Positions 6,844-8,461 of a DNA stretch of 8,461 nt are shown here, piece by piece (the stretch's first letter is position 1; each line of letters opens with the position of its first letter). The stretch is taken from contig CAMQPJ010000040.1 in NCBI GenBank assembly GCA_947003675.1, forward strand, positions 1 through 8,461, given 5' to 3'. The notes under the pieces were generated by a model, which worked only from the letters and a program-made list of their open reading frames with translations, did not search any database and was not told the DNA's origin. This stretch comes from an uncultured Collinsella sp. (GTDB taxonomy: Bacteria; Actinomycetota; Coriobacteriia; Coriobacteriales; Coriobacteriaceae). Position numbers and translations under genes: made by a program.

Positions 6844-7030
6844 TGCGGGAGGCGGAGAAGCCGCGATGTAATTGGCGTATATCTTGACTCTCGATTCTCG
6901 ACTCCGCGCCGCTACAAACCTAAGCTTGCGTTAAGGGGCGTTTGTTAAGCTGCGAGTCAAATTGGACAGGGCTGGGCAAACGCCATGGTATATGAGGAAA
7001 ACGACGGTGGTATTTAAAGACGGTAACGAT
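6844..7030. other. Intergenic region before the sulfotransferase gene
   Basis: No gene is evident. It contains an imperfect direct repeat, TAAGCTTGCG (6921-6930) and TAAGCTGCG (6946-6954), and a spaced inverted repeat, TTGACTC (6884-6890) and GAGTCAA (6954-6960). TGGTATATG (6986-6994) resembles an extended -10 element, but the nearest -35-like TTGGAC (6962-6967) is 21 bases upstream, so the promoter is uncertain. AAAGACGG (7016-7023) is a weak Shine-Dalgarno candidate for ATG 7031. Confidence 0.3.
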
Positions 7031-8461
7031 ATGGAATTGAGTGACAAGGACAGCAGGCTGTTTTCGCGTCGAGCGGCTCTTGCGGGTGCGGCGGGCGCGC
7101 TGGCACTTGCCGGGACAGGGCTCATGGGCTGCTCGGTCGGCGGGGCCGGTACGGGCGGCGCATCTAGTGCGAGCAACGAGCTCACCGACGGGCAAAAGAA
7201 GCTCCACAAGCAGATTGTCGCGGTCTACGACGTCGAGAAGCAAACGGCTATCAAGGAGCGGCTCGATGCCGAGTACGCCGCCGGCGGCTACAGCGAGGCC
7301 GCTCCGTTTGTCGCGCAGGACCCCTTTGGCACCGATACCCTGAGCTGCTACGTCCGCTTTGCGACAACGGATTCCGTAACCGTCTCCTATACGGTCGCCG
7401 GTCGCAAAAAGACCGGTGACACGCCCAAGGTGCTACGTTTTCCCGCACGCCCCGCGGCGGCGACACGCCGGCCACGGAGCATGAGTTTAAGGTCATCGGC
7501 CTCATTCCCAACCACAAAAACAAGGTGACCCTCACCTGCACGGCGCAAGATGGCGCCAGCCGTACTTCGACGTTCACGGTCAAGACGCCGGCTCTCAAGG
7601 GCGAAGAAGAAGAGCGGCTCGCCGTCACGGCGGGGGAGTCCAACACGCCGCTTGCCGATGGCCTCTTTGCCATCCTGGGCAACGACTCATCCAAGCTCGA
7701 TTTTATGTATCTCTACGACAACGCGGGTCAGATTTGCGGCGAGGTGCCAATCATCGGCTACCGCAGCCATCGCCTGCTGTTTCCGGGCGACGGCAGCATG
7801 ATCATGAGCGTCTCGACGACCAAGATGGCCCAGATCAACGCCAACGGCCAGGTGGTAAATGTCTGGAGCACGGGCGACTATGAGTTACACCACGACTACG
7901 CCTTCGATGACGACGGCAATCTGCTGGTGCTGGCGAGCCATGCCGGCTCCGAAGCCGATTTGGACGTCGATCGCGCGGCGGCCGATAAAGACAAGGGCGA
8001 GCGCGTTAATGTCGAGGACCTCGTCATTAAGGTCGACGTAACGACAGGTGACGTCTCTCTCGTCGTGGACCTGGGCGACATATTCCCCGACCTCAAGGCA
8101 AGCGCCAAGGTGGCCTCGGACGGTGACCTGGATTGGATTCACATCAACACGATTCAGTGGCTCGGCGGCGGCACCGTTCTGCTCAGCTCGCGCGAGACCT
8201 CAACGGTCATCAAGCTCACGGATATCTACGGCACGCCTACGGTCGATTGGCTTATGGGCTCGCCAGAGTTTTGGACCGGCTCGGGCTTTGAGGACATGTT
8301 GCTGCAGGCCCAAGGCGATTTTCGCTCAACGCGGGTCAGCACAGTGTGACCTATCTGCCAAACGACGAGACGACCGCGACTGGTCGCTACCAGGTGCTGC
8401 TGTACGACAACAACTTTGGTGCGGCCGAGAGCTATCCCAAGTTCGACTGGGGCCAGCTGGG
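7031..8461 (+). pseudogene. Arylsulfate sulfotransferase (ASST-like), two frameshifts, 3' end beyond the window
   Basis: ASST enzymes move sulfate between phenolic compounds outside the cytoplasm through a sulfohistidine intermediate. From ATG 7031 the N-terminus has a twin-arginine motif (SRRAAL, Arg13-Arg14), a hydrophobic helix and a lipobox ending at Cys34 (GLMGC), so a Tat-exported lipoprotein is likely. The frame breaks near 7430-7435: the original frame stops at 7526-7528 after 165 codons, while family-like sequence (TFSRTP, then EHEFKVIGLIPNHKNKV) continues in another frame. That frame carries YELHHDY (His codons 7888-7893), WIHINTIQW (His 8140) and SSRET (Arg 8191). A second break at the T-run 8319-8322 causes a stop at 8347-8349. 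GQHSVTYL (His codon 8340-8342), the likely sulfohistidine, reads only in the third frame, which stays open to the window edge. One inserted base at each break restores a continuous gene. True decay and sequencing error cannot be told apart here. Confidence 0.85.

Noticed and set aside
6962..7030. Earlier sulfotransferase starts at TTG 6962 or ATG 6992
   Set aside because: They would add 13 to 23 residues before the Tat signal without a clear Shine-Dalgarno site. ATG 7031 places the twin arginines at residues 13-14, typical of a Tat signal peptide.
7427..7440. Programmed frameshifting in the sulfotransferase gene
   Set aside because: There is no classic slippery heptamer at the break, and two separate shifts in one gene make programmed recoding unlikely.

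Overview
The window looks like chromosomal DNA from a high-GC gut actinobacterium of the class Coriobacteriia, most likely Collinsella or a close relative. This is inferred from GC-rich codon use, the mix of gene families (a giant acyl-CoA dehydratase activase fusion, an AAC(3)-type acetyltransferase and a Tat/lipoprotein arylsulfate sulfotransferase) and general resemblance. No marker gene in the window proves it.

Layout. Bases 1-88 hold a compact regulatory region made of alternating GTGC/GCAC half-sites. Bases 89-799 encode a TetR-family regulator with a TTG start. Eleven bases after its stop comes a 4.8-kb gene (811-5592) for a 1593-residue protein that fuses two BcrAD/BadFG-type ATPase (activase) modules to DUF2229-like and HgdB-like cysteine-rich modules. 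These two genes appear to form one operon, closed by a strong intrinsic terminator (5621-5657). Bases 5658-6009 hold no convincing gene but contain a highly structured palindromic element of about 130 bp (5710-5839). Bases 6010-6807 are an AAC(3)-family acetyltransferase gene broken by two in-frame stop codons. From 7031 to the window edge runs an arylsulfate sulfotransferase gene broken by two single-base frameshifts.

How it fits together. The TetR protein probably represses its own operon and so controls the activase fusion. That fusion is expected to use ATP hydrolysis to push an electron to very low potential through Fe-S clusters. No separate dehydratase, reductase or thioesterase subunit is encoded nearby, so either the C-terminal half of the same chain is the electron acceptor or the partner lies elsewhere. 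The two downstream genes are separate transcription units and both look inactivated. The contrast between an intact operon and two adjacent broken genes is itself a point of interest.
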